DNA of 64,000 nt from Herbaspirillum sp. AP02 (GTDB taxonomy: Bacteria > Pseudomonadota > Gammaproteobacteria > Burkholderiales > Burkholderiaceae_D), in NCBI RefSeq assembly GCF_015767275.1, contig NZ_JADWMY010000001.1:682001-746000 (forward strand), written 5' to 3'. A model generated the notes under the pieces. The model was given only the letters and a program-made list of their open reading frames with translations, was not told where the DNA came from and did no database searches. Shown one piece after another: positions 1 to 9,255 of this stretch. Position numbers and translations under genes: made by a program. Numbering within the stretch: position 1 is the first letter of the stretch; each line of letters starts with the position of its first letter.

Positions 1-1335
1 TGCCGTGGCCAGCAGCTGGGTATTGTTCAGTGCCAGCGAGAAACCGGCCGCGCCGTTGGCGGTCGGCTGGATCTTGTAGATATTGCCATTCGGGATGGCG
101 GGCGCGTAAGGACCGGGCGCAGCCGCACCATTCGAGTAGGTCACGCCATCCAGCGTCACCGGGAAATCGGTCGCCGCCTTGACGGTCTTGGTATTGTCCG
201 ACAGGCGGGTGAAGGTGTAATTGGTACCGTCGTAGGTCAGCGTGTAGTCGCTGGTGCTCAAGGCCGACGGATCGGTAATGGTCGCCTTCAGGTCAGTCGT
301 GCCGGTATTGGTCGGATAACCGATCAGGTTGGGCGAACTGACATTGAACATGTTGGTGCCGGGATTGCCGTTCTGGTCCAGGCCCAGCTGTTGCTGCTGG
401 TTGAAAGCGGTACCCAGGGCGATGGCGATGCGACCCAGCGCGTTCTGGGTCGGGTCCAGCGTTTCGCTGCGGTACTTGAGCAGACCACCGAGGCTACCAC
501 CATCGTAGAAGAAGCTATCTGGGATGGTGGTCGTGGTACCGCCCGTGCCGACCTGGCCGATCTGCAGGCGCGACACATCGGTGGGCGAATTGGTCACCGC
601 CAGTTGGGTCACGTTTTCACCGGTCACCAGCGCCTGGCCGGTACCGATGAACACGCTCACCGCGCCGGTATCCTGCGGCACCGTGGTGATCTTGACGTAC
701 TTGTTGAGCTCCGCCACCAACTGGTCGCGCTGGTCCAGCAAGTCATTGGGCTGCTGGCCACCGCCGGTACCGATGGCGTTGACAATGGCCTTGTTGAGCT
801 GGGCCAGTTGCTGCGCGTAGGAATTGATGGAGGTGACGGTCGAGGTGATCTGGCTGTTGACACTGGCGCTGCTGGCCGAGAGCTGATCGTTGATGCTGGT
901 CACCCGTGCCACCAGGGTCGACGCCTGCGACAGTACCGACTGGCGCGAAGCCTGGGTATTCGGGTTGGAGGCCAGGTTCTGGATCGCTGCGAAGAAATCC
1001 TGCAAGGACGGCGACAGGCCAGCCTTGGTGTCGGCCACCATGTTGTTGATCTGCGAGATCTCGGAGTAGTACGCATCCAGCGAACTGGCCGAGGTCTGCG
1101 AGGCCAGTGCCTGCTTGGTCAGGAAGTCGTTGTAGACGCGCTTGATCTCGGTGACCTGAGTACCCTGGCCGACAAAGCCATAGCCGTAGTTGATGCCGCC
1201 GGCCGAGCTTTGCACGACTTCCTGGCGGTTGTAGCCGGGCGTGGTGGCGTTGGAGATGTTGTGGCTGGTGGTGGCCTGCGCCGCCATGGCCGCCTGCAAC
1301 GCGGATTGCCCGATACTGAAGATGTTAGTTGCCAT
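1..1335 (-). CDS. flgK: Flagellar hook-associated protein 1, FlgK (3' end cut by window edge)
   Basis: FlgK is the first of two junction proteins joining the hook to the flagellin filament and is exported through the flagellar type III apparatus. The reading frame is open from the ATG at 1335 to the left edge (445 codons), so the C-terminus lies outside the window. The N-terminus, MATNIFSIGQSALQAAMAAQ, followed by TSHNISNATTPGYNRQE, is the conserved axial-protein helix with the SNATTPGYNRQ motif typical of FlgK. A ribosome site AGGGACGA lies 9-10 bases before the ATG. It follows flgJ in the same direction but has its own sigma-28 promoter in the 159-bp gap, as expected for a late-class gene. 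Identification is secure. Confidence 0.96.
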   Translation of the reverse strand, partial: MATNIFSIGQSALQAAMAAQATTSHNISNATTPGYNRQEVVQSSAGGINYGYGFVGQGTQVTEIKRVYNDFLTKQALASQTSASSLDAYYSEISQINNMVADTKAGLSPSLQDFFAAIQNLASNPNTQASRQSVLSQASTLVARVTSINDQLSASSASVNSQITSTVTSINSYAQQLAQLNKAIVNAIGTGGGQQPNDLLDQRDQLVAELNKYVKITTVPQDTGAVSVFIGTGQALVTGENVTQLAVTNSPTDVSRLQIGQVGTGGTTTTIPDSFFYDGGSLGGLLKYRSETLDPTQNALGRIAIALGTAFNQQQQLGLDQNGNPGTNMFNVSSPNLIGYPTNTGTTDLKATITDPSALSTSDYTLTYDGTNYTFTRLSDNTKTVKAATDFPVTLDGVTYSNGAAAPGPYAPAIPNGNIYKIQPTANGAAGFSLALNNTQLLATA

Positions 1336-1377
1336 GCTAGGTTGTCGTCCCTGAAAGCTTTTAGCGGAATAACCAAG

Positions 1378-1404
1378 TCAACGGCAGGATTGACCAAAAC
1401 TTTA
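1378..1404 (-). promoter_or_regulatory. Sigma-28 (FliA) promoter of flgK
   Basis: On the minus strand TAAAGTTT (1404-1397), an 11-base spacer and GCCGTTGA (1385-1378) match the FliA consensus TAAAGTTT-N11-GCCGATAA at 14 of 16 positions. Transcription would start about 35 bases before the flgK ATG. The site makes flgK expressible after hook completion, independently of the upstream flgB-J operon. Confidence 0.85.
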
Positions 1405-1494
1405 GACGGCTGCACGCGAATTTGTTTCCGACCGGCACCGATGAGCTTGCCACCGTGGAATCGGACGCCGGCCAGACCGTGACCGGCAAGAAAC

Positions 1495-2469
1495 TTATGC
1501 CGAGAGCGATTGGCGGATGATGCGCGACAGTTTCTCGGCGTAGTGCGGGTCGGTGGCATAGCCGGCGCGCTGCAGGCCGTAGGCGAACCCGTGGGCATCC
1601 TGGGCGCTGGCCAATACCTTCTCGTAGCGTGGATTGCTGCGCAGCAAGTTGGCGTAGTCCTTGAAGGCATCCGCATAGGAATCATACGCGCGGAATTTCT
1701 CCACCCGCTTTTGCGGCTTGCCGTTGATGTATTCGATGGTGGTGGCCTCGACCACCTTGCCGGTCCAGTTGCCGGTGGCCTTGATGCCGAACAGATTGTG
1801 GGCCGAACTGCCGTCGCGGGCGATGATTTCCTTCTTGCCCCAACCGGTCTCCAGTGCCGCCTGGGCCAGCATGAACTTGGCCGGGATGCCGGTCATCTTG
1901 CTGGCGATCTCGGCGTCAGCCTGCAGGCGGTTCTGGAAGGCCTCCACATGGGCCGGCTTGTTGGAGTTGCGACGCTGCTTGCCGTTGCGGCCATCCTGAT
2001 CGGTGCTCTCGGCCTGCTGCTGGCTGGCGAAACTCTGGATGAACTTGGCACGGTCGGCATCACTCATTTCCTTGACCAACGGGATACCCATGGGCAGACC
2101 TTCCTCGCCCGGGGTCGCCCCCCCTTCCAGGTCCTGCGCATCCGGCAGCTTCTTGGGCAACGAGGCCGACAACTGGCGGGTCAGTACATCGGCCAGCCCG
2201 ACGCCGCGCTGAGCCAGGCTCTGGCTCAATTGCTGGTCGAGCATGGACGTAAACATCTTGGTCTGCTCGTTATCGAAGGGACCATTCTGCGGAGTGGCAT
2301 CCCGCATGCTCTTCATCACCATGTTCAGGAACAGCGCCTCGAACTGCTTGGCCGCCCCCTTGATGGCTTCCGGCGAGTTCTGCCGGGCGGCTTCGCGCAG
2401 GCCGTTCAGCCCATTCGCATCGACGGCCAAGTTCTCGGTCGGATTGGATGGGTTGATCTTGTTGAGCAT
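1495..2469 (-). CDS. flgJ: Flagellar rod assembly protein / peptidoglycan hydrolase FlgJ
   Basis: FlgJ is a periplasmic dual-domain protein: the N-terminal half is the rod-capping scaffold and the C-terminal half is a glucosaminidase-type muramidase that opens the peptidoglycan for the rod. In this 324-residue protein the rod domain spans roughly residues 20-100 (QFEALFLNMVMKSMRDATP). The hydrolase domain spans about 180-322, with ALETGWG carrying the likely catalytic Glu207 and a C-terminal YATDPHYAEKL motif. It sits 56 bp after flgI in the flgB-J operon. Length and both domains agree with bifunctional FlgJ of beta- and gammaproteobacteria. Confidence 0.96.
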   Translation of the reverse strand: MLNKINPSNPTENLAVDANGLNGLREAARQNSPEAIKGAAKQFEALFLNMVMKSMRDATPQNGPFDNEQTKMFTSMLDQQLSQSLAQRGVGLADVLTRQLSASLPKKLPDAQDLEGGATPGEEGLPMGIPLVKEMSDADRAKFIQSFASQQQAESTDQDGRNGKQRRNSNKPAHVEAFQNRLQADAEIASKMTGIPAKFMLAQAALETGWGKKEIIARDGSSAHNLFGIKATGNWTGKVVEATTIEYINGKPQKRVEKFRAYDSYADAFKDYANLLRSNPRYEKVLASAQDAHGFAYGLQRAGYATDPHYAEKLSRIIRQSLSA

Positions 2470-2525
2470 GGGTTACCTTGGATGAGAGCGTTTGTAATGG
2501 AATCGGCCGTGCCGTCCCGCTACCG

Positions 2526-3671
2526 TTAGATCACTTCGAGTTCGGCGCGCAAGGAACCTGCCGCCTTCATCGCCTGCAGGATCGCCAGCAAGTCCTGGGG
2601 GGTCGCACCGATGGCATTGAGCGCCTTGACCACATCGGACAGCGAGGCCCCGCCCTTCAACAGCATCACCTTACCCGGTTCCTTGTTGATCGAGACCTGC
2701 GCATTCTGCACGCCAGCGGTCTGACCACCCGCCAGTGCATTGGGCTGGCTCACGGCATTGTCGGCCTGGATCACCACCGAGAGATTGCCATGCGACACCG
2801 CACAGGTATCGAGCATCACGCTCTGGTTCATGACCACCGAACCGGTACGCGCATTGAGAATGACCTTGGCGGCCAGCTTGCCGGGGGTCACGTCGACGTT
2901 TTCCAGCGCCCCCAGGAAGGCCACCCGGTCACCGCTGGAGATCGGTGCGCGCACCCGGATCACGCGACCATCCTGGGCCACTGCGGTATCGCTGCCAAAG
3001 CGCTTGTTGAGCGCATCCACCACCCGGCTGGCGGTGGAAAAATCGTTGTCATTCAATTCCAGCACCACCGAGTCGCCGCCGCCCAGCGAGCTGGGCACGG
3101 CGCGTTCAACCGTGGCGCCACCGGAAATGCGGCCAGCCGACAGCTGGTTGATGGTGGTGCTGCTGCCGGCCGCCGAGCCGCCGGCACCACCGACCACGAT
3201 GTTGCCCTGGGCGATGGCGTAGATCTGACCATCGGCACCCTTGAGCGGCGCCATCAGCAAGGTGCCGCCACGGATGCTCTTGGCATTGCCGATGGACGAC
3301 ACGGTCACGTCGATCAACTGGCCCGGCTGCGCGAAGGCGGGCAGGTTTGCCGTCACCATGGCCGCTGCCACGTTCTTCAACTGCATGTTGCTGCTGGTAC
3401 CGGACGGCACATTCACGCCCAGCTGCTGCAGCATGCTGATCACGCTCTGCACGGTGAAGGGGGTCTGGGTGGTCTGGTCACCACTGCCATCCAGGCCGAC
3501 CACCAGACCGTAACCCACCAACTGGTTCTGACGCACGCCCTGGATGCTGGCCAGGTCCTTGAGTCGTTCAGCATGGGCCGGAGCCGCCATGCCCAGGTAC
3601 AGGCCGGCCACGGTGGCGGCGGCAGCGCAGGCGGCGACCAACCGCCTGCCACCTGATCGGAAGATATCCAT
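2526..3671 (-). CDS. flgI: Flagellar P-ring protein FlgI
   Basis: FlgI forms the periplasmic P ring around the rod at the peptidoglycan layer. The start at 3671 gives 381 residues and a good Sec signal peptide (MDIFRSGGRR, a hydrophobic stretch, then APAHA), with GGAAAGGA nine bases upstream. In-frame ATGs at 3695 and 3710 are possible, and the latter overlaps the flgH stop as TGATG, but both would put extra polar residues before the signal. Mature-protein motifs include ERLKDLASIQGVRQNQLVGY and GLDGSGDQTTQTPFT, diagnostic of FlgI. It lies between flgH and flgJ in the operon. Confidence 0.95.
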   Translation of the reverse strand: MDIFRSGGRRLVAACAAAATVAGLYLGMAAPAHAERLKDLASIQGVRQNQLVGYGLVVGLDGSGDQTTQTPFTVQSVISMLQQLGVNVPSGTSSNMQLKNVAAAMVTANLPAFAQPGQLIDVTVSSIGNAKSIRGGTLLMAPLKGADGQIYAIAQGNIVVGGAGGSAAGSSTTINQLSAGRISGGATVERAVPSSLGGGDSVVLELNDNDFSTASRVVDALNKRFGSDTAVAQDGRVIRVRAPISSGDRVAFLGALENVDVTPGKLAAKVILNARTGSVVMNQSVMLDTCAVSHGNLSVVIQADNAVSQPNALAGGQTAGVQNAQVSINKEPGKVMLLKGGASLSDVVKALNAIGATPQDLLAILQAMKAAGSLRAELEVI

Positions 3672-3709
3672 CGCGAAAAATCCTTTCCGGGTCATTGCAC
3701 TACTCCACA

Positions 3710-4369
3710 TCAGAAAGGAGAAACGCTGAAGAAGAATCGGCCCAGCGAGGACATGAAGTCAGCCATGTCTACGCGGGTATTGGTGCGGTATTCGACCTTG
3801 GCATCGGCCACCAGGGTGGACGAGACGGTATTGCCGGTCTGGATGTTGTCCGGGCTGATGGTGCCGGAGAAGCGTACGTACTCCACGCCCTTGTCCAGTG
3901 CTACCTGCTTTTCGCCGGAGACCACCAGATTGCCGTTGGGCAGGACCTCCACCACCGTCACACCGATGGTACCGGTGAAGGTATTGCTGGAATTGGTGGC
4001 GCCCTTGTCTTCGAACTTGGCCGAGGAGCTACCGGAGGCCGACAGTTCCTTGATCGAGGTGCCGAAGATGGTCGGTGCCGGTGAAGCCACCGCGCCGGTC
4101 TTGCTGGCCGAGCTGCCGGCCGACTTGCCGGCACTGGTCTTTTCGTTGATGACGATGGTGATGGTGTCACCCACCAGACGCGCGCGGCGGTCTTCCAGCA
4201 ACGGACGGTAGACCGCCGACTGGAAGATCGCGCCCGAGGTTGCTGGCGCATAGGAAGCCGGCTGCGGACGCGCCGTCTTGGGACCCGTCACGATGCTGTC
4301 GGGCACGGTGGTACAACCGGTGACAGCCAACACGCCCGCGATGGAAACCAATTTCAGCAAGTTCTTCAT
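3710..4369 (-). CDS. flgH: Flagellar L-ring lipoprotein FlgH
   Basis: FlgH is the outer-membrane L-ring lipoprotein that, with the FlgI P ring, forms the bushing of the flagellar rod. The ATG at 4369 follows GAGGCAGAT and begins a lipoprotein signal, MKNLLKLVSIAGVLAVTGC, with lipobox Cys19. An upstream in-frame ATG at 4420 would bury the signal and is not favoured. The body contains RARLVGDTITIVINEKTSAG and the C-terminal TRVDMADFMSSLGRFFFSVSPF region, both characteristic. The stop codon overlaps an ATG in the flgI frame. Product 219 residues, normal for the family. Confidence 0.95.
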   Translation of the reverse strand: MKNLLKLVSIAGVLAVTGCTTVPDSIVTGPKTARPQPASYAPATSGAIFQSAVYRPLLEDRRARLVGDTITIVINEKTSAGKSAGSSASKTGAVASPAPTIFGTSIKELSASGSSSAKFEDKGATNSSNTFTGTIGVTVVEVLPNGNLVVSGEKQVALDKGVEYVRFSGTISPDNIQTGNTVSSTLVADAKVEYRTNTRVDMADFMSSLGRFFFSVSPF

Positions 4370-4439
4370 ATCTGCCTCGTCCTTCTTTCTACTGCCGACT
4401 ACCTTGTTCAATAACGCCACCCCGGCTCGCCGCCAGGTC

Positions 4440-5222
4440 TTACAGTTGCGACAGCTTGGCCAGCATCTGGTCGGAAGTGGTGATGGCCTTGCTGTTGATT
4501 TCGTAGGCGCGCTGGGTCTGGATCATGTTGACCAGCTCTTCCACCACGTTCACGTTGGAGGTTTCCACATAGCCCTGCCACAGGGCGCCGGCACCGTTGG
4601 TACCCGGGGTATTGGGGTTGGGCGTGCCGGAGGCGGCGGTTTCCACGTACAGGTTTTCGCCACGGCTTTCCAGGCCAGCCGGATTGATGAAGGTGGCGAC
4701 CTGGATGGTACCGATCTGGGTGGTGGCGGTGGAACCGGCCTGCATGATCGAGACCGTGCCGTCACGGCCCACGCTGAGTTTGGTGGTGTTGAGCGGGATG
4801 GTGATCGGCGGCTGCAGGGTGTAGCCGCTGGAGGTCACCAGCTGGCCCTGGCTGTCGGTCTGGAAGGCGCCATCGCGGGTGTAGGCGGTGGTACCGTCGG
4901 GCAGCAGGATCTGGAAGAAACCGTTGCCCTGGATCGCCAGGTCCTTGTCATTGTTGGTCTGGTTGACGTTGCCCTGGGTGAAGATGCGTTCGGTGGCGAC
5001 CGGACGCACGCCGGTACCGATCTGCAGGCCCGAGGGCAATTGCGTCTGTTGCGAGGACTGGGCGCCGGGTTGACGCACGGTCTGGTACAGCAGGTCTTCG
5101 AACACGGCGCGCGAACGCTTGAAGCCGTTGGTGCTGACGTTGGCCAGGTTGTTGGAAATCACGTCCAGTTGCGTCTGTTGCGCATCCAGGCCGGTCTTGG
5201 AAATCCACAGGGAACGAATCAT
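4440..5222 (-). CDS. flgG: Flagellar distal rod protein FlgG
   Basis: FlgG builds the distal rod. The 260-residue sequence starts [20 protein letters not shown] and continues with the rod/hook signature [19 protein letters not shown]. It ends with the conserved FlgG tail [17 protein letters not shown] followed by [12 protein letters not shown]. Length is exactly that typical of FlgG. GGAGAAATAA precedes the ATG. It is the third of the four rod genes (flgB, C, F, G) and is followed 70 bp later by flgH. Confidence 0.97.
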   Translation of the reverse strand: MIRSLWISKTGLDAQQTQLDVISNNLANVSTNGFKRSRAVFEDLLYQTVRQPGAQSSQQTQLPSGLQIGTGVRPVATERIFTQGNVNQTNNDKDLAIQGNGFFQILLPDGTTAYTRDGAFQTDSQGQLVTSSGYTLQPPITIPLNTTKLSVGRDGTVSIMQAGSTATTQIGTIQVATFINPAGLESRGENLYVETAASGTPNPNTPGTNGAGALWQGYVETSNVNVVEELVNMIQTQRAYEINSKAITTSDQMLAKLSQL

Positions 5223-5260
5223 TTATTTCTCCGGTAATCAGCGCAGGGGCTAGTGTGCTA

Positions 5261-5998
5261 TCAGGACAAGGACAGAATCTGGGTCGCCTTGGTCGCATCG
5301 CTTTCGGCGGTCTGGATCACCTTCATGTTCATCTCGAACTGGCGCGACAGGTTGATCATGTTGACCATCGCTTCCACCACGTTCACGTTGCTGCCTTCGA
5401 CGGCACCGCTGGCCAGGCGCACGTTGGCGTCGGGCTGGGCCGCACCGGTGATGGTGCGGAACAGGCCATCATCGCCGCGTTTCATGTTCTTTTCATCGGG
5501 ATTGACCAGTTTGATACGACCCAGCACATTGACTGCATTGGGAATACCGTTGGTCGGAATCGACGACACCGTGCCATCGGCGGCAATGGCCACCGTGGTA
5601 TCGGGCGGGATCGTGATCGGACCGCCATCGCCCTGCACCGACTGACCATTCTGGGTCTGCAGGATGCCGTTCTCGTTGATCTTGAAGCTGCCATTGCGGG
5701 TATAGGCCTCGCCGCCATCGGCGGTCTGTACCGCGATCCAGCCACGCCCCTGTACGGCCACGTCCAGGGCGCGTCCGGTGTCCTGGATCGGTCCCTGCGA
5801 AAAGTCGCTACCCGCGGTCGAATCCACCACGAAGGCACGCGTGGCCAGGCCATCGCCCACCACCGGTGCCGAGCGGAAGGTATTCAATTGGGCGCGAAAA
5901 CCCGTGGTCGTGGCATTGGCCAGATTGTTGCTGGCGGTGGCTTGCTGCTCCAGCGTGTGCTTGGCCCCCGACATCGCTGTATAGACCAGACGATCCAT
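5261..5998 (-). CDS. flgF: Flagellar proximal rod protein FlgF
   Basis: FlgF is a proximal-rod subunit. The chosen ATG at 5998 has AAGGGG four bases upstream and gives MDRLVYTAMSGAKHTLEQQA, the usual FlgF beginning. An ATG-like start 24 bases further upstream lacks support. The ASNNLANATTTGFRAQ motif and the C-terminal VEAMVNMINLSRQFEMNMKV helix are rod-protein signatures. Length is 245 residues. It lies between flgE and flgG with short gaps. Confidence 0.95.
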   Translation of the reverse strand: MDRLVYTAMSGAKHTLEQQATASNNLANATTTGFRAQLNTFRSAPVVGDGLATRAFVVDSTAGSDFSQGPIQDTGRALDVAVQGRGWIAVQTADGGEAYTRNGSFKINENGILQTQNGQSVQGDGGPITIPPDTTVAIAADGTVSSIPTNGIPNAVNVLGRIKLVNPDEKNMKRGDDGLFRTITGAAQPDANVRLASGAVEGSNVNVVEAMVNMINLSRQFEMNMKVIQTAESDATKATQILSLS

Positions 5999-6109
5999 AA
6001 AACCCCTTTTTTGCGGCACCATCCCCCGGCACCAGCGGTTGAAACCGGCCGCCGGCGGCGCCGGCGACCTTTCTGCATGCGCGCCGCAAGGCGCGCGATC
6101 AAGCCTTTA

Positions 6110-7411
6110 TCAGCGCAGGCTGACCAGGGTCTGCAACACGGTGTCCTGCACCTTGATGGTCTGCGAGTTGGCCTGGTAGACCCGCTGCGCCACGATCATG
6201 TTGACCAGTTCGGCAGTCAGGTCGACGTTGGAGTCTTCCACCGCGCGCGCCTGCAAGCTACCGAACGTACCGGTGGAAGGCTTGCCCACCAGCGGGCTGC
6301 CGGCCGCACCGGTAGCCGCATACAGGTTGTTGCCCAGCGGCTGCAGACCATTGGGATTGGCAAAGTTCACCAGTACCACGGTCCCCAGGTTCTTGGTTTG
6401 CTGGTTGCTGTAGGAACCGACGATGGTGCCGTCCTTGTCGATGGAGAAGCTCGACAGGGTGCCCGGAGGCATGCCGTTCTGGCTCTGCGCCAGGTTCACG
6501 AAGGCCGAACCGGTCTGGGTCGACCCGGCATAGGAGAAATTGATCGGCGCAGCGAAGTTGCCACCACCCTTGACAATGCTCGGGTCGTTCAGTTGCGCGG
6601 CCGTCAGGGTCATGACGCTGGTGGCCGTCACCGCCGCACCGTTGATCTGGGTCAGGGTACCGGTCGAGTCATAGGTCATGGTACCCAGCGCAACGGGGGC
6701 CGGTGGGGTGGCGCCGTCGTTCAGGGTGGTGTTGTCGATCTTGGCGTAGACGGTCCAGGTAGTCGTCGGCGGCGTACCGGTCGGTGCTGCCTTGACGTAG
6801 TAAGTCTGCATGCTGTACGGGTTACCCAGGCTGTCATACAGGGTAACGCCGGTGGAGTTGTTGTAGCTGTTCGGATCGGCAGCGTTGAAAGGCGTGACCG
6901 TCGGCACGGCCAGGCGCGAATCCAGGTTGACCTTGGTGGACACCGAAGTGGTCGGGGTGGCCGGGATCGACGAGGTATCGATCTGCAGCTGCACCGGATC
7001 GCCACCGGACGCGCCGGCGGCCCAGCCCATGAGGAAGGCGCCGTTCATGCTGGGGTTGATGATGTAGCCATTCTTGTCCAGCTGGAACTGGCCGTTACGG
7101 CCATACATCGGCGACAGATCGGACGCGCTGGCCGACATCTGGAAGAAACCGTCGCCATTGATGGCGATATCCAGCGGGTTGTTGGAGGAGCTGATATTGC
7201 CCTGGGTGAACTGCTGCGCCACATTGGCCACAGTCACGCCGATGCCCACCGGCGAATTGCCGGAGCGGTTCATCGAGTTGGCGTACATGTCGGCAAACTG
7301 CGTCTGCGACTGCTTGAAACCGACCGTGCTGGCATTGGCCACGTTATTACCGATGACGTCCAGGCTCTTGGCTGCGCCGTTCAGTCCGCTCAGACCTTGC
7401 TGAAAACTCAT
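6110..7411 (-). CDS. flgE: Flagellar hook protein FlgE
   Basis: FlgE polymerises into the hook, the universal joint of the flagellum. The sequence begins MSFQQGLSGLNGAAKSLDVI with the GNNVANASTVGFKQSQTQFA motif, and ends with LVNMIVAQRVYQANSQTIK and VQDTVLQTLVSLR. The central part is Ser/Thr/Ala-rich, as expected of the variable surface domains. Length is 433 residues, in the usual range (400-430). It follows flgD by 39 bp in the operon. Confidence 0.97.
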   Translation of the reverse strand: MSFQQGLSGLNGAAKSLDVIGNNVANASTVGFKQSQTQFADMYANSMNRSGNSPVGIGVTVANVAQQFTQGNISSSNNPLDIAINGDGFFQMSASASDLSPMYGRNGQFQLDKNGYIINPSMNGAFLMGWAAGASGGDPVQLQIDTSSIPATPTTSVSTKVNLDSRLAVPTVTPFNAADPNSYNNSTGVTLYDSLGNPYSMQTYYVKAAPTGTPPTTTWTVYAKIDNTTLNDGATPPAPVALGTMTYDSTGTLTQINGAAVTATSVMTLTAAQLNDPSIVKGGGNFAAPINFSYAGSTQTGSAFVNLAQSQNGMPPGTLSSFSIDKDGTIVGSYSNQQTKNLGTVVLVNFANPNGLQPLGNNLYAATGAAGSPLVGKPSTGTFGSLQARAVEDSNVDLTAELVNMIVAQRVYQANSQTIKVQDTVLQTLVSLR

Positions 7412-7450
7412 GAGATATCCCCTTGTTCCGAATGTGGTCGGTAATAACGA

Positions 7451-8176
7451 TTAAAGAATTTGAACGATGTCGGTCGACTTGATGGTGCCGACGTTGGTGA
7501 CATTGAGCTTGACGCCGTCCGACGTAGTCGAGACGCTGGCCACCGTACCGAAGGCCAGGGCCGTTACCGCGACCGCCGTGCCATTGTTGGACGCGGTGGC
7601 GGTGAAGGTGTAGTTGCCGTCGGCGGCCTTGCCGCCGGCGTCGTTGGTGCCGTCCCAGATCACCGGAACCGCACCGGCGGCCTGGGTGCCCAGGTCCATG
7701 GTGCGCACCACGGCACCGGTCGAGTCCTTGACGGTGACGATGACCGAAGAAGCCGTGCTGGGCAGGTTCACGCCGAACACTGCCTTCTGGCTGGTGACAT
7801 CATTGCCGCTGGCGTCCTTGGTGGTGTCCGAGGTCAACTGGATGCTGTTGCCCGGTGCCAGCACGCTGTGGCCGATCATGCTGGCCGTGGACAGCGCCTG
7901 CGACGAATTGAGATTGCCCATCAGGGTGCTGAGCGTACTGTTCAACTGACTGATGCCGGAGACGGTCGACAGCTGGGCCATCTGCGTGGTCATCTGCGAG
8001 TTGTCCATCGGGTTGCTGGGATCCTGGTTCTTCATCTGCGCGATCAACAGCGCCAGGAAGCGATTCTGGATCGCATCCGGGCTGTTATCGTTCAGGCTCG
8101 ACGAACTGGTGGTGGTGGACGAGCTGCTGCTCGTGCCATTCATTGCGGTGAGCAGGTCATTGGAGACGATTGCCAT
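7451..8176 (-). CDS. flgD: Flagellar hook-cap scaffold protein FlgD
   Basis: FlgD caps the growing hook and is needed for FlgE polymerisation, then is replaced by FlgK. The N-terminal region holds QNRFLALLIAQMKNQDPSNP and MDNSQMTTQMAQLSTVSGI, the conserved FlgD secretion/cap motif. The C-terminal half (about residues 110-220) is a beta-rich FLG_D / Tudor-like region with PVIWDGTNDAGGKAADGNY. Low-complexity Ser/Thr residues (about 14-27) separate the start from the conserved block. Product 241 residues. It sits between flgC and flgE. Confidence 0.96.
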   Translation of the reverse strand: MAIVSNDLLTAMNGTSSSSSTTTSSSSLNDNSPDAIQNRFLALLIAQMKNQDPSNPMDNSQMTTQMAQLSTVSGISQLNSTLSTLMGNLNSSQALSTASMIGHSVLAPGNSIQLTSDTTKDASGNDVTSQKAVFGVNLPSTASSVIVTVKDSTGAVVRTMDLGTQAAGAVPVIWDGTNDAGGKAADGNYTFTATASNNGTAVAVTALAFGTVASVSTTSDGVKLNVTNVGTIKSTDIVQIL

Positions 8177-8194
8177 GATTCAGGTCCTATTTTC

Positions 8195-8599
8195 CTATTG
8201 TCCGATGGTAAGGGTCTTGACGAGCATGGCCTTGGCCGTATTCATCGTTTCCACATTGGTCTGGTAAGAGCGGGAAGCCGAGATCATGTTGACCATTTCC
8301 TCGACCGGGTTGACGTTGGGCATGGCGACATAACCATTGCCATCGGCCATGGGATGCTTGGGGTCATAGACCAGCTTGGGCGGCGCCTGGTCTTCGACCA
8401 CGGCAGCCACTTTCACGCCGCTATCCTTCACATCACCCACGGGAATGGTCTCGAAGACCACCTGTTTGGCCCGGTAGGGCCGACCATCCGGGCCGGTGGC
8501 GCTATCGGCGTTGGCGATATTGCTGGCGGTGGCATTGAGGCGCTGGGCCTGCGCACTCATGGCCGAACCGGCAACGTTGAAGATGTTGGAAAGGGACAT
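8195..8599 (-). CDS. flgC: Flagellar proximal rod protein FlgC
   Basis: FlgC is a small proximal-rod protein exported early. The 134-residue sequence [20 protein letters not shown], then [20 protein letters not shown], matches the family. It ends with [20 protein letters not shown], then [21 protein letters not shown], which is nearly invariant among FlgC proteins. It begins 6 bp after the flgB stop and is almost certainly translated from the same mRNA. Confidence 0.97.
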   Translation of the reverse strand: MSLSNIFNVAGSAMSAQAQRLNATASNIANADSATGPDGRPYRAKQVVFETIPVGDVKDSGVKVAAVVEDQAPPKLVYDPKHPMADGNGYVAMPNVNPVEEMVNMISASRSYQTNVETMNTAKAMLVKTLTIGQ

Positions 8600-8605
8600 G
8601 GTTTA

Positions 8606-9034
8606 TCAACCCGGTTGGATGGCGTTAATCATGGCCTTGATCTGGCCGTTCACGGCGGTGACGCCGGCTTCGTAGCGGATGCCGTTGTCGACGAATTCAT
8701 TGCGTTCCACATCCAGGTCGACGGTGTTGCCGTCCACGCTGCCCTGGGTCACGGTGCGGTATTGCAGGGGCGAGCCGCCGATGCTGCCGGGGCCGTTGTC
8801 GGGCGCCGTGCCGGCCACGTGCGAGTCGGCGGTGCGCGCCAGTTGCAGCGGCGGGATGGCGCTACCCTTGTTGTCGAGGGCATTTTTCAGCGCATCGGCA
8901 AAATTGACGTCCCTTGCCTTGTAGTTGGGCGTATCCGCGTTGGCGATGTTGGACGCCAGCACCTGCTGGCGCTGCGCCCGCAGGTTCAGTGCCATCTCGT
9001 TGAAACGGAAGAAATCGTCGAGCTTAGAGACCAT
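8606..9034 (-). CDS. flgB: Flagellar proximal rod protein FlgB
   Basis: FlgB is a proximal-rod protein and the first gene of the leftward flgBCDEFGHIJ operon. The 142-residue sequence contains [20 protein letters not shown] and YKARDVNFADALKNAL, the FlgB signature. A strong ribosome site, GGAGGACC, precedes the ATG at 9034. It is divergent from flgA, and the roughly 220-bp intergenic region must carry the class-II promoters for both. Confidence 0.96.
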   Translation of the reverse strand: MVSKLDDFFRFNEMALNLRAQRQQVLASNIANADTPNYKARDVNFADALKNALDNKGSAIPPLQLARTADSHVAGTAPDNGPGSIGGSPLQYRTVTQGSVDGNTVDLDVERNEFVDNGIRYEAGVTAVNGQIKAMINAIQPG

Positions 9035-9187
9035 CGGGTCCTCCGGAAATACCGGCGCCGCTGCCGCCCTGCCGGGGACGGTCGCACACTACGCCGATGA
9101 TGGAATTACGTAGGCTTGATCATACGTTTCCACCCGGGACTCTAAGGGGCGATAAAGAGATAAAAGCCTCCCCTGTTTGCCCTTTTG

Positions 9188-9205
9188 ACGTCGCGCGCGC
9201 GACGT
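9188..9205. promoter_or_regulatory. Perfect 18-bp palindrome between flgB and flgA
   Basis: ACGTCGCGCGCGCGACGT is a perfect 18-bp palindrome in the divergent flgB/flgA control region, 50 bp before the flgA ATG. A TTGACG that could serve as a -35 box overlaps its left side on the plus strand. It could be an operator or promoter-proximal structure for the two early flagellar operons. No regulator can be named from the sequence. Confidence 0.45.
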
Positions 9206-9255
9206 AACATTGCTGCCAAGATTCGCCAATACCTGTTGCAGGCAAGTTGCACAAA

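Noticed and set aside
5255..7444. Very long open frame on the plus strand opposite flgE and flgF
   Set aside because: It is antisense to two unmistakable flagellar genes, has His/Gly/Arg-rich low-information sequence and no domain motifs. High G+C makes such frames by chance.
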